From positions 13,081,001 through 13,145,000 of the forward strand of contig OY821771.1 of assembly GCA_963682175.1 (NCBI GenBank): 64,000 bases of DNA. Direction: 5' to 3'. The notes below the pieces were generated by a model. The model worked only from the letters and a program-made list of their open reading frames with translations. It was not told where the DNA came from and ran no database searches. How positions within the stretch are numbered: position 1 is the stretch's first letter; every line of letters begins with the position of its first letter. This DNA comes from Triglochin maritima (Eukaryota; Streptophyta; Magnoliopsida; Alismatales; Juncaginaceae). Positions 46,741 through 59,250 of this stretch are shown piece after piece. The position numbers and the translations under genes are program-made.

Positions 46741-47930
46741 ATTCACGCATTACATTAAGTCATGGAATGAGTTGCGTACGTAATGGATGAGTACATATTT
46801 CATTTCTAAATGAGAGCATAATGATAAAATTAGAGGAGGTACATGAAATCAAAACATGAATATGTTATGGTTACTGCTGGAATGATATCAACTCAAGTAA
46901 CACGTCACAACAACCAACATATATAATACAACGGATTGCATCAAACAAGCTAACAGAAATTACCCGACTCACAACCATGCATATGAATCCCTGACCTGTC
47001 AAAACCACATGCTTAGAGAACCCTTCCAGGACGTCCTGAGGTGGGAGAAGGTCAGTAGAGAAACATCAAACCAGCTCAGTCCAGCAACCAAGCAAGATGG
47101 TGCGCATGGTGCACTAATCGCATGGTTAGCCCACTCTAGCGCACCCTGCTCAGACCAACCTAGCCCATCAAGACCCCTCCCACCCTTAGCCTCCCTAGGG
47201 TCTGTCCCCACCCCCTCCTGACCCCATCCACTATTTTTGGAGGGTTACACCAGCCAACCACCCAAGACAAGGAGTCAAAAGGGTTGAAGATAAACCCTAG
47301 TCGAATCTTGTGTGAACCAGTCACACCCAACCAGACCCGTGACCACTCCAAACTCAGCCCAAAAGGAAACCTCTTCACCCCTGGTCGGACCTCACCAGAG
47401 CTCCATCTGTCTGCCCTATCTAGCGCATACTCCGTGTGCGTGCTAGAGAAGATTCGGCTGGTGGTGCAACCGTTGCACCAACCACCACATGGTGTTGGCC
47501 GGCCCTTCCAGCCAACACCTCCTCCCATAAAACTCATCAGAGGTTAGGAGCATACCTAAAACTGGTAGAGAAAGGCCCCGAAGATTGTTAAAGTCCAGCT
47601 GCAGCAGCCTCCCATGCTTGCTAGCTAGTCGTCTCTTGCACATGCACTTCTTGATTGCTTGATCGGCTAAACTTATTGGAGATCTCGGCACCAAAACATG
47701 GGAGGTGGTAAGGGAACTGAGCAAGATATATAGGGTTGGGTGGTTTTGGTCTCCAAGCACACAAGGCAATACACAATAAAAGAATTTAACCAATGCAAAT
47801 ATGATCTATTACTCTTAGAATTGCAAATTCTAGAAGATGAGAATTTACCAACAGGGTTTGGCCAAGATGCCCCACTGGAGAGTCTTCGGATTCTATACAC
47901 CTTAGGGACTAACATGCTCTGATACCAAGT
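45912..47930 (-). other. Rearranged Tekay-like fragment ending in a PBS
   Basis: The first 1.8 kb is LTR-like AT-rich DNA plus a GC-richer block (about 46990-47560) with no product recognised. From about 47790 it matches the leader that precedes gag in element A (39945-40080). It ends with the exact PBS TGGTATCAGAGC (47927-47916, minus strand). Gag and pol are absent, so the coding part was deleted or replaced. Confidence 0.6.
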
Positions 47931-49147
47931 TGTAACGCCCCAATCTCGTGGGTACACACATTGGGAAGAAAACTAGTATCGCGATCATAGGCTTCCGTGA
48001 CGACCGAATGAGTTAAATAAATATAAGAACAATGGACCAACTCGACGAGACATAAAGGACATACATGGATAGGCAACTTATAGAAATATCTGAAGCAACT
48101 AAAATATCCATATATGAAAAGGTTCAACAACAATATCCGAGTTTCAAAGGAAATACAACAATATAAAGCGGAAGTAAAAATAACTGAACACTCTGGTCAT
48201 TGTGTCCCTCGGGTACAGAATCTTTGACTACACGTCCAGTCTGCCCTGTAGGAACCTAAGTACCTGCAAGCACCACATTAATATATGCGTGAGTTTTCAA
48301 TAAAGAAAACTCAGTATGTCCTAGCCAGACATTTACAGAAATGTGCATGAAGTCTAACTAAGACAAAAGCATCAGAACATAACAGAAAAGCATAATATGC
48401 AACAAAAGCTACGACTATAACAACCGCACCAATCGGGCGCACCCGACCCCATTCCTCAATAAGGAAACAGAACACCAGCCATGCCGGTCAGAACAGAACA
48501 CCAGTCATGCTGGTCAGAAACGGGTAACTCGACAGTGACCCACCGCTCGGCACAAAGCGGTAAGCCAAATAGATGCCCCAAATTACGAAATTAAACCTAC
48601 ATGGTGCCATCTAACCTAAGATAGAATGGCAGTTCGCTTGCCCAGGACTTATCTTACGCCTGACCTCCACATAGAGGTCTTGTACGAATGGCATCTGAAG
48701 CTAGAGGACCCACTCGTGCCCCGTCGGCCCAAATAACAGAACGTGCCAAGAAGTAATTATCAAATTAAATGCAATGCAAGCTACTTAAGCATCTAAAATT
48801 TTGTGTAGCTACAGAGTCTAAAACGAGCTCAAGGAAGAGTCTACGAATGCCCTCCTCACCGCCCCAAACAAAATCAGAAAATCCCAATTAGGGATAAAAA
48901 AGCACTAACAATAGCAAGCAATCATAACCGGATCGGTAAATCGATATAAGAACCAATCAAATCATCTATGGGTCATGATAAGGTTGTTATAAGGTCTGAT
49001 GTCCTAAGCAACATACATAACCACATCACAACACTTCACAGCGATAATATATACGTATTAAAAGAACAACAGAACTTGTATAACAGTAGGATATGTCATG
49101 ATCAACCGCTTGACTGACCTAGGTCCGAGTAGGTCCTCTAGCACTTT
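47931..49147 (-). repeat. Third Tekay-like LTR, truncated
   Basis: It starts TGTAACGCCCC next to the PBS and follows the family LTR through GGAACCTAAGTACCTGCAAG-like sequence near 48252. It fades out around 49045, just before the TRIM at 49148. A short local duplication near 48475-48525 repeats 'AGAACACCAG-CATGC-GGTCAG'. Confidence 0.7.
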
Positions 49148-49674
49148 TGTAATGTCCCATCCCCAAGCCCTCACCGAGCCCGGGTCCTGGTCCATCACCA
49201 TGAGCCCACTGGCCCACAACACACACCTATTGCCACAAAATATAAGTTAGTAAGTGTTATGGTAGTGCACTCATGTCACTATACCCCACCCAACATTCTC
49301 ATGTTAGGCAACGTGAGACTTAACTTTGGGGTGTTACAACCTACCCCACTTGGATACTTGATGTCCTCGTCAAGGTCAAGTCAGTCAATCACCAGATGTT
49401 GTGGGATTCTAGAGGTGACTCGCACCCTTTTGGTATAGCACTTAGTTCCCACAATTCCGGTTGTTTCATGCTCTGATACCATATGTAACGTCCCATCCTC
49501 GAGCCCGCACCGAGTCCGGGTCCTGGTCCGTCACCATGAGCCCACTGGCCCACAACACCCACCTATTGCAACAAAACATCAGTTGGTAAGTGTTATGGTA
49601 GTGGACTCATGTCACTATACCCCATCCAACATTCTCATGTTAGGCAATGTGAGACTAAATTTTGGGGTGTTACA
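49148..49674 (-). mobile_element. Complete TRIM element
   Basis: Two 191-bp LTRs (49148-49338 and 49484-49674) flank a 145-bp internal domain. On the minus strand the internal domain opens with the exact Met-tRNA PBS TGGTATCAGAGC (49481-49470) and ends with AAGTGGGGTAGGT before the 3' LTR. It belongs to the same family as the array at 33654-34470. No target-site duplication is obvious (upstream ACTTT, downstream ACAAA), so the flanks may be recombined. Confidence 0.92.
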
Positions 49675-49718
49675 ACAAATGGGTTTCAGATTTGCCGAAA
49701 TAACCAAAATCTAATTAA

Positions 49719-49962
49719 TGTTGGATATATTGATATATATTATTTAGATATTCAGTGTTATATCCAATTATTATGTTTACATACAATCTTATAGGTGACA
49801 ACACATATGTATTGGACCCAACTAGGTTGGAGCCCAGTAACATGTATTTATACTCTAAGGCTTGCCCTATGCTAGAGTAAACACCAGTAGGGATTCCAAA
49901 ACTTTATCTCCCATAGTGTAATACGTCAAGCATCATAAACCTAAAACCTTTTACCTCCAGCA
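49719..49962 (+). repeat. 5' LTR of second copia element
   Basis: This 244-bp LTR begins TGTTGGATATATTG. It differs from the 3' LTR at many positions and has small indels, so the insertion is old. Confidence 0.88.
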
Positions 49963-50473
49963 GTCTTGAAGTAATAGATACGGTGGTTAGATTTGGGCAT
50001 GTGAGTAGTCAACTTGAAGATCTCAACGAGAGAAATATGCCGACGCAACATTTTTGCCGATCCAACGGTCGGATCTCCAAAGATCTGGGTTTTATGTTTT
50101 GGGAGACGAAACTTTCAAGGGCCAGATCCGGCCGATCACATGGACGTTTGAGTCTAAAACTGCTTGGAGCCTGTTTTACTCTTCGAGACAAATATTTTGA
50201 GTAGTAGATAGTGGAAAACAGAGGTCGGACGTGAAAGTTATCGCGGTTTGAAGTTCTCTGCCTAATTTCGACGGATTGTCGAAGGTCATTTTTCCGGCAA
50301 GCTTTTTGGGCATTTTCTGGCAAATTTCCGGCGACGTGAGCCATCCTTCTTGGGGTTTTTGGACACTCCGGACTAAAGTTTGAGGTCTGATTGGTGAGAT
50401 CTCCTCTCTAGAAGGTGATTGGGTCGAAGATTTTGTCTCTACTTGACCCCAAGTTGCATTCCGTCCTTCCTTG

Positions 50474-53400
50474 ATGATGGCTAAAATTAGTTCATTTGAT
50501 ATAGCAAAGTTGCAATCCTTTGAGGTCACTGAGTTTCATGGGTGGAAACTTCACGTCTAATTCGGAATAAAGGAACATGATATTTTTTACACGATTTTAT
50601 GTGACTATGCAACTTTCACAAAAAATGTAAATGAATGTCAATAGAAAAATGATGAAGATTTTTTAGGGATTACCTAGTAACTACTTTGCATCCACGTTTT
50701 GCCATGACCTATAATGAATATAAGACAGTGAAAGATATATGGGATCATTTGAATTCTCAGTTCCAAAACCAAGATGGACTCTCGAAAACCCTGTTCGCGG
50801 AGAAATTCTTTGAATTCAAGTTCGATATGAATTCGAGTCTCACCTCACAATTAGTTGAGCTTGAGAACTTGAGAAATAAGTTGAAAGAGGATAACTCTGA
50901 TTTGACCGATAATCTCTTTGTTGGTCTTGTGTTGTGTAAGCTACCTGCTGAATGTTCTTTTAAGACTGAAATGCACAGACTAAAAGAAAAAATGTGGCTG
51001 GATGAACTAAAGAGAGACATTCATATTGAAGATCAAAATAATGCAAGGAAGTGTTTGGAAGGTGTAGGTTTACAGAAATCCATGGACAATTTAGTTTCAC
51101 ATTCCAAAAGGTCTCATAAGTCATCCAAGACATCTAAAGGTGAATTCTCTTCAAAGTTAGATACCAAAAGGTCTTACTTCAAAGGAAAGAAGAAGAAGGG
51201 CAAGTGTCATAACTGTGAGAAGTGGGGTCACTGGGCAGCAAAGTGTAAGCTACCAAAAAGACAAAAGACACCAAACTCTAACACACAACTAAAGGAGGTT
51301 AACATGGTGATTAGTGAATGTGAGCCTCATGCCTTCATCGGCATGGTGAAGAAGGGAAGGGCCAGTTCCTCCTCTGAGTGGTGATTGGAGAGTGGTGTTA
51401 CTTGTCATGTTGTCAATAACAGAAACTTTCTCAGTGAGGTCACAACACTGAAAGATTCTGTTGAAAATTGCAATGGTGGTGAGGCTGAAGTGACTCACAC
51501 TGGAATTGCAAATCTGGTGCTTTCTTCAAGTAGACTACTAACTCTAAAACATGTTAGAGTAGTACATTCGATTACTAAGAATTTGTTATCAGAAAGTTTA
51601 CTTGATTTAACCACGAATGGTAGAAAGACCTTAACTGTTAATTCATGTTATTTTGGTTGTGCATTCATGGTTAATGGTATGTATAGATTGAGCTTAGAAA
51701 TTGATAGCATAAATCATGTAAGCTCTAAGTTGATTGATCCGAAGTTATTGCATAATAGACTTGGACATGTGAACTACATGAAAATGCAACATTTAGCTAA
51801 GACTCATAACATCCCATTGGACACATCTATTCGATTTGACAAATGTGAAGTCTGTGCTCAGACCAAGATTACTAGAAAACCTTTTAAGTCGGTTTCTAGA
51901 AACACTCAACTTCTTGAGTTCATACTTTTAGATATCTGTGATTTCAAAAAAATTATCACTGAAGGTGGTCGAAAGTATCTATTAACATTCATAGACGATT
52001 GTTCTAGATATTGTCATGTTTGCTTGTTGAAATTGAAAGATTGAGCTTTTGCAAAATTCAAAATTTTAAATCAAGAGTTGAAAATCAACTTAATTTGAAT
52101 ATTAAGGAGTTTTGTACTTCAGAAAGCATAATCCTTGAAACTATTGCTCCTTACTCACCCCAATCAAATGGTGTTGTGGAGAGTAAGAATGGAATATTAA
52201 CTGAGATGTTAAATTCTATGTTACTTACAGGTAGCATGCTTCTCTTATTGGGCAGAAGCAATTCTGATTGTTAATCACATTCTGAGCAGGTTGTCGCATT
52301 CAAAGTTGTCTAAGACACCTTATGAGATATGAAATGAGCATCCTTGTAGATATGATAATATTACGACTTGGGGTTGTTTGTCTTATGTAAAATTGCATGA
52401 CCCTAAGAGAGCTAAGGTGGGACCTAGAACTACCACTTGTGTATATCTAGGTTGTGCAGAAGATAGTGTTGCATACAGATACTTGGATCTATCTACTAAG
52501 ACAATAGTAGAATCTAGAGATGTAGAATTTTTGGTGAATAAGTTTCTCAAAGACCATGTTCTATCTGTGCCTGGGTTTACAGGTATGATTTCAGAATCTC
52601 CTATAGAACCTGAGGTAAGTCCTTTTGACACTTATCCCAAAGGACCAACTATTGAATCTTCTTTAGTTTGATTATCTACAAGAGAGAGAATTCCTAAGAG
52701 CTTTGGTGAGGACTTTGTCACTTACCATTTGGAAGGTGATTCATTCTCCTATCAGGAAGCAATGAGATCTAGGGAATCTCTTATGTAGGTAGAAGCCATT
52801 GATGAAGAGATGAGCTCTCTACTACAGAATCACACTTGGCAGGTAGTCGATTTGCCAAAAGGGGCTAAGACTTTAGGTTGTAAGTGGGTACTAAAGAAGA
52901 AACTGAATATTGATAGATCAATAGCAAGGTATAAAGCACGTTTAGTGGCTAAAGGCTATAAGAAACAAAGTCATCTATCAACTATAAGAATTCTTTTACC
53001 TTTGGCTTCTATTGAACACTTTGTAGTGCATCGAATGGATGTAAAGACGACTTTCATAAATGGTGAGCTGAATGAGGAAACTTACATGAATCAACCCCAA
53101 TGGTATGTTGTAAAAGGCCTTGAGAACAAAGTGTGTAAATTAAACAAATCATTGTATGGCCTTAAACAAGCACCTAAGATGTGACATCTTAAACTTGACA
53201 AAGTGGTAAGGAGCTTTGGATTTCAATCCAGTTATTCAGATAAATGCCTTTATCATCAGTTTTTGTTGAATTACATAGTCATCATTTGCTTGTATGTTGG
53301 TGATATGTTAATTCTTGGTTCTGATCATTCTGTAGTGAGTGACGTGAAAACTATTTTAGCTAAAGAATTTAACATGAAAGATCTTGGTGTTGTTAACACC

Positions 53401-54248
53401 ATACTTGGTATCAAAGTAAGCTTTGAAAGACAAGTAATCTCCCTTAGCCAGTCTAATTACATTGAGCAGCTACTTTCTACCTATAGTTATAGTGAGTGCA
53501 AATCAATTGAGACACCTTGTGATTATAATAAAAGACCGAGTCCAAATGAATGGACCAGCATGGATCAGTTACAATATTATAAACTAATTGGTAGTCTCAT
53601 GTATGCTATGAGTTGCACTAGACCAGAGATAGCCTTTACAGTTCGCATGCTGAGTCGTTTTACTAGTAATCCTAGTAACGAGCATTGGGATGCCCTTGAT
53701 AGGCTGATGAGATACCTTAAAGGTACTAAGGAGTATGCTCTATGTTATTCTGGTTTTCGTCAAATTGTGGATGGATATTCCTATGCCTCTTGTGCTTAGA
53801 AATAGGCAATAAGTCTACCAGTGAATATATATTCAGTTTAGGTGGAGGTACTATTACTTGAAAATCCAAGAGACAGACTTGTATCACATTGTTGTTTATG
53901 GAATCATAATTATATGCTCTAGCATCAGCCGACCAAGAAGCAGAATGAATAAAGAATCTGATTATGGATATTCCTTCGACTAGACTAAAGATTAATTCTT
54001 GAAGTCTATTTTGTGATAATCAAATAGCAGTCAAAGTCGTCAATATTGCTCTTTTTAATTCAAAAAGAAGACATGTGAGATTGAGACATGATTTGTTGAA
54101 TTATCTTAAAGAAAATAGATTTATCACTTTGGTTGATGTGTGATCGAAGGATAACATGGTCGATGCTCTTACAAAGGGTATGCCTAAAGATCGTGTATTC
54201 AAAATAGTGGGGGAAACGGGGTTAAAGACTTTGAAAGATAGGTCTTAA
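50474..54248 (+). pseudogene. Decayed copia gag-pol
   Basis: The frame starts MMAKISSFDIAKLQSFEVTE and is quickly broken. The best gag block (50686-51384) has TVKDIWDHLNSQFQNQDGLS and the zinc knuckle CHNCEKWGHWAAKC. A TGA replaces the residue after W ahead of the protease, whose active site reads LESGVTCH with Glu where Asp is required. The GAG-pre-integrase line LLHNRLGHVNYMKMQHLAKT and its CEVC pair are present. Integrase continues as GGRKYLLTFIDDCSRY, then after a frameshift APYSPQSNGVVESKNG. RT (52768-53799) has CKWVLKKKLN, RMDVKTTFINGEL and SLYGLKQAP, then YVGDML in place of YVDDML. RNase H fragments end NMVDALTKGMPKD. At least six lesions exclude function. Confidence 0.88.
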
Positions 54249-55185
54249 TCATCATTATTCCACCATGTTATTGTGTTTTTTGAATTATCAAATCTACCTT
54301 TTGTTGGCAAAAAAATGAAGATAAGCACAATGTTATGTTTCATTGATGCTCATAGTTGCTAAAATATTGGAAAAAGATGTTATCTCATTCCAAATCTGAT
54401 GTAGATGACTCTTACCTGCCCAATCTATTCAATCTAGGAAAGCTTGTGTCATTCCAAATATGATGATACAATCCAACCAGCTTGAACTAATCCTGGTTAA
54501 ATAGTCACATTCCGAATTAATGTTTGACTGTTTGATTTTAAGTGATTGGTAACTGTGACATTCCTAATTGAAACATGAATAGTTGTTTAGCATAAGAAGC
54601 ATGTTGGTCTTGTTCTAAATTGAACTTGACATTATATGTTTGGCTATTGTAAGGTGAGTGATTGTTGGTCATGTTCTTAATTGAAACTAGACAATAATCA
54701 TTATATTACTAATAAGCTTAAGTGGATGACTCTTTGTAATTCAAACTGTTACGACCTTGTTCATTGTATATGAAACTGGTTTGATGCTCATGAACATGAT
54801 ATCAGTTTAGAACTGTGACACATGTTTTCTCTACTTGATGTTGTGCTAAGTTCATCTGTTAGAACTAGACATTATTAGTAGAATTAAATTGAAATTCATG
54901 TTTTTACATTCTACAGTGGACGGTAGAGATGGAGGAGAACTTGAGTGGGATCCTGACAAAGATGATCTGCTTGGTGAATGATCATATCATTTACAGTGTG
55001 TGTGGGGGACTTTGAAGTTCAGTTGCAATGCCCAATTCAAATGGAATCTATTTTATTCTCCAGACTTACATATATGTTGTGTATGCTTTGTGAACACTAG
55101 ACATATCTAATATTTGTAAAACTATGGTTTGTTCGACATGTCTACTTACATTGTCATGATATGCATATGTTAGTTCTGAACTTAT
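54249..55185 (+). other. 3' non-coding part of copia element
   Basis: This is AT-rich DNA between the pol stop and the inserted solo LTR. Short phrases such as 'CATTCC-AATTGAA' and 'TTGGTCATGTTCTTAATTGAAAC' recur irregularly. No ORF or further element was recognised. Confidence 0.5.
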
Positions 55186-56710
55186 TGATTAGTAGCATAT
55201 CATACATTGCATTCATGCTATATATCCTTTATTTTACCCCATATTTGTACTACTCGAGTGTTTGTTTGATGTGTGTCAAGGTTCAGGCAATAAAGAAGAG
55301 AAAGGAAGAGAAAAAGACCTAAACGCAAGAAGAATGGACTAATTTGGAAGGTTCTGGACCTATTTGTAATACCCAAGGACTGGATTCTAACTCAGGAAGG
55401 ACTCAAGTGAAAATCCGGAGATACGTAACTGTAAAGAAAAATATGTTGGTTGCAAAAGTCCAGAATCTCCTGAACCTGGGAAATAATTCTACAATTAAAA
55501 CCAAACGGGATTGAACTAACGTCTCCGGGCACACCCCACGTGTTTATTATGTGAACTAAAGTCGTGGTTAAAATTTGAAGTCGATCAGAGAAAATTGATC
55601 CGCCAGTGGCAAGTTAAAATCCGCCAATGGCAGATCCGGTTAAGAGTTTTGCTCTCAAATTTTGGCCACGGGTCGGGTTGTCGGGTCAGAGCATTCCAGG
55701 ACCTCCAGATCTAATTTACAGTCGCCCGATTATGCCCAGATCCATCTAAACCCTCTAAACATCTATAAATACACTTGTAATCCCTCAATTCCTCTTCTTT
55801 TTCCCTCCGTCATTAGAGTAGGTTTTAGTTTCCTGTTTTAGTTGTGTAAATAAGGGGGTTGGAAAGGAGCAAACTTTGTATTTTGATATCTTAATCTAGT
55901 TAGTTCTTGTTCTTTACATTAATGTCTTTACTTTGATTCAATTTCTTTTATGTTGTTGTTTGCTTAATCTTGTTTTTCTTCATTTGCATTATGGGTTTAT
56001 GTTGTTTTTATACTTTCTTTAGTTTAGGTATGTGTAGAGAGTAGTCCATCCCCATTGGGGGTGGAGAATTAATATGTGTAAGGTGTTGTGATTATGTGAT
56101 GCATTAATATTTGTATTAATCCTACCTTTGAATCTCACATGAATTTCTTAACCATTTAATGAGATTTCACTCTTATCTTTGATGTGTTAATGCTCTTGAG
56201 TGATGCTTAGCATATGCTTAGATTAGTGAGCATATTTTATGGGGAATGATGAGATGAGTATAAGGATGGAGTGGAAGAAGAGAACAAGGCATGTGATAAA
56301 TCTTATTTAATGTGGAGACATAGTTAGATTTGAGTCATGATGCATGTGAACATATTGGTTTCATTTCAATTATTGTTTTGTATGTTTTAATGATGATGTT
56401 TTATCTTATTTCATGTGGAGGCAAAGTTGGAGTTGAGTTTTATGAATTTCATGTGTGACATGTTTTGATGAGCACATTTGAACACGCACACATACACATA
56501 TTTCACATTCGCTTTGTCTCTCTACACCTTAAGGGGTTTAGTTTTATTGCTTGTTTTCCGATTTTTTTCGCATTGTAGTGTAGTTTCGACCTTAATTCCT
56601 TTTCTTTCCCCACTTGAGTATTGGGAATCCGACTCGTGCAAGCTTCTTGTGGATCAACATGTGTTTGTCACCGCTTCAACACGGTCATGCACTTGCGGTA
56701 ATTACTGATT
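55186..56710 (+). repeat. Athila-family solo LTR inside the copia element
   Basis: It starts TGATTAGTAGCATATCAT, like the older LTR at 32088. It follows that LTR through GCTTAGCATATGCTTAGATT, TTCATGTGGAGGCAAAGTTG and GCACTTGCGG. TATAAATA lies at 55764-55771, but the USE position is degraded. The family's palindrome is reduced to two similar CCGCCA-TGGCA phrases near 55602 and 55620. The right edge and TSD could not be fixed; no PBS, gag or second LTR accompanies it. Confidence 0.7.
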
Positions 56711-56762
56711 TTGAGATATTTTCTTTGATGTTGGGATTGAAGGAGTTTAGATTGACTCTAAA

Positions 56763-56765
<3 letters not shown>

Positions 56766-56797
<32 letters not shown>
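56766..56797. repeat. TA microsatellite
   Basis: This is a run of about 16 TA units in the 3' non-coding part of the copia element, 80 bp before its 3' LTR. Confidence 0.9.
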
Positions 56798-56800
<3 letters not shown>

Positions 56801-56877
56801 CTTGATCTTGAAACATATTCATAACAGTTGTTATGCACCTATATGTATTATGTTGTATGGTGAACATAGGAGGAGAT

Positions 56878-57118
56878 TGTGTATATATTGATATATATTA
56901 TTTAGACATTCAGTGTTATATCAAATTATTATGTTCACATACAAGCTTATAGATAACAACATGTGTATTTGGTCAAACTGGGCTCAAGCCCGATAACATT
57001 TATTTGTACTCTAAGGCCTGCTCTAAGCTGGAGGTAACACTGGTGGGGATTCTAAAACTTGCTCTCCCACAGCTTAAAACTTCAAGCACCATGAACCCAA
57101 AACATTTTACCTCCAGCA
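56878..57118 (+). repeat. 3' LTR of second copia element
   Basis: This 241-bp LTR follows the purine tract and ends CCTCCAGCA, before the ATTAA duplication. Confidence 0.88.
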
Positions 57119-57123
57119 ATTAA

Positions 57124-59158
57124 TTAAGTTTGCAAATTTTATCCCTCTCCAGTAATTAGTACTGGAAAACTTGTTTGGTAACATAAAAAACACTATAGGC
57201 AATCGTTAGAGTACAGATGTAAATTATAGATAATTTTTACTATGTTTAAATTATTGAACTTGAATTTAATATATACTTCTTTGGATGCTTACACCTGCAT
57301 GAGAACATATATATAATGCCTCTGGGGTAATTTTTATGTTACAAATCTTAACAAATTTCTCAAAAATTATCCTGTTTTGATAGGGTAGGTTTGAAATTGT
57401 GTTCTTATGCGATTGTCGATTCCATACAAAGAAAAGCAAATCATATTCATATGTCAATGTAATGTTTTACAAATTTATTAACTGAACAAAATATAAAAAT
57501 CTAAAATCTCCGATTCCAAATTCTTTCCATAGTTTTGTACGAATTACAAACATTAATATTAACTCCAAACACAACGTTGAGTATTTAATAATTCGAATGT
57601 TTTTTCTTGGTATGATGATCATACAGAATATTCAACAACAGAATGGAAAAGAATAATTTATAAGATGTCATCTTAAGCAGTAGATCAATCATGCATGCCG
57701 CCCATATTAAATGAATACTTAGAATTTGTTCCACGAAGTTGTTGGAGGATTGACTTGCCATGGGCACATCTAAACGAGAAGTCCAACCAAGTTGAAACCT
57801 ACCACAAAAATACAAATCCACGACACCACACCAAACTCCACAACCACTTCTTATATCCTTAATGAATATACGACCATTGACCAATGAACCACAGTCAACT
57901 TTGCAGCACATTTAGTGGTTGTAAACTAACCGTTCAGCAAATTCTATTTAATTTATGATTTCTTTTAGAAAATGCTTTTTACAAATTTTTAAGTATGCAT
58001 GAATGCATCTACCTTCCTTGAATACAATAATCTTTTTTCCTTTTGAAGCGGCAACATCCAATAATTGATCTTAACTATCCAAAACATAGGAATGTTTCTT
58101 ATATCTTGTTTTCGATCTTTCTGACTAATTTTGTCTACGCCATATATGTCATAGCAAAAAAATGTGTTAGAGATAGTTGCAGAAGAGCAACGCTAAATCG
58201 GAATTAATTCAAGAACAATGTTTTGTAAGTATTTCAATTATTATCTCTCAGCTTTAACCCACAAAACTCAATTTTTTGCCATTTGTTTTTGACTTTGGGA
58301 ATTGGTGAGAAACTGGACCTGCGGTTCACTTTCAAAAAAATTCAGGAACTTCTCGTGTCTAAGTAGTTTGGCTAACCGACAAAGCACTAGAGATATGGAG
58401 GTAGTGTTTTCAACAATTGATTGCAAATTCATAACTACTCGGTTGAAAATCTTTGAACCTTCAACAAATTTTTAATATGAAACCCAGGTGCCAAAAACTT
58501 ATAACTGCAGTCAAAACAAGTGCCTTGTAGCTGAGCTAGTTGAGAGAAGTGGTATCTGAGACATGAGATTAAGGGTTCAACACTTGTTATTGTGCCCCGG
58601 AGTGTTACTTTACTGTTTGCAAATATGGTTTTCATACCTAATTATAATCACGGTTGAGCCCAAAAAGAGCAGCTTTCAATATTCTTAAAAACATACACCT
58701 CGGTGCATCCGGTGTTAGACCACCTTCAAATTTCAATTTAAATCCAGGTTCCATCTTGGGTCTTGGAGAATCCTGGATCATCGAAAAAAACTAAAGTCAA
58801 ATTATACGTATATATGTCTGTATCATACTCTGTGTATCACAGTTTGTGTATCCACTTTAACTAGACCGCATAGTACAACAGTTGTGCTTGAATATTCTTA
58901 ACAATATTATTATTATGTATGCTAAAACTCATCCGAATTGGTGGTAACAAGTCATATTTTTAACAAATTGTTTGCCTTGACAAGTATTATAAAATTAATT
59001 GGGAGTTTCAAGGTTCTAAAAATTCATACTCTAACACGAACAAGTTGAAGCCACCATGTGAAAGCATGAATCCTCTCTCCTTCCTCAAATACATCAACGC
59101 CAATCACACCTACCAACGTCAAAAGCTCACCAACCATCAACCAACCATGCAACAACAT
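57124..59158. other. AT-rich upstream region of the permease gene
   Basis: No mobile-element boundary or convincing gene was seen. A 108-codon minus-strand ORF at 57585-57911 has several cysteines but no family I recognise. Confidence 0.5.
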
Positions 59159-59165
59159 TATATAA
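59159..59165 (+). promoter_or_regulatory. Candidate TATA box of permease gene
   Basis: TATATAA lies 86 bases before the ATG at 59251. This distance allows a 5' leader of roughly 55-60 bases. It is the only TATA-like word close enough to the start. Confidence 0.45.
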
Positions 59166-59250
59166 CCTAATCCCATCTTAACACATTCATTCCTCAGCTC
59201 CACTACCTCTCATTCAAACATATAAGCTTTTGTTCTTGTCCTCGTGCAAG

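Larger units (their letters stand above)
49719..57118 (+). mobile_element. Complete but decayed Ty1/copia element
   Basis: LTRs at 49719-49962 (244 bp) and 56878-57118 (241 bp) start TGT and end CCTCCAGCA. They are flanked by the same 5-bp duplication ATTAA at 49714-49718 and 57119-57123. The purine tract AGGAGGAGAT precedes the 3' LTR. The PBS after the 5' LTR is not recognisable. Gag-pol remnants fill 50474-54248, followed by about 0.9 kb of 3' non-coding DNA and an inserted Athila-type solo LTR (about 55186-56710). Without that insertion it would be about 5.9 kb. Confidence 0.92.

Noticed and set aside
57585..57911. 108-residue Cys-containing minus-strand ORF (CCKVDCGS, CGVWC, YFCGRFQLGW)
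   Set aside because: There are no family match I can name, no signal peptide, no promoter and no neighbours of related function. It may be chance.
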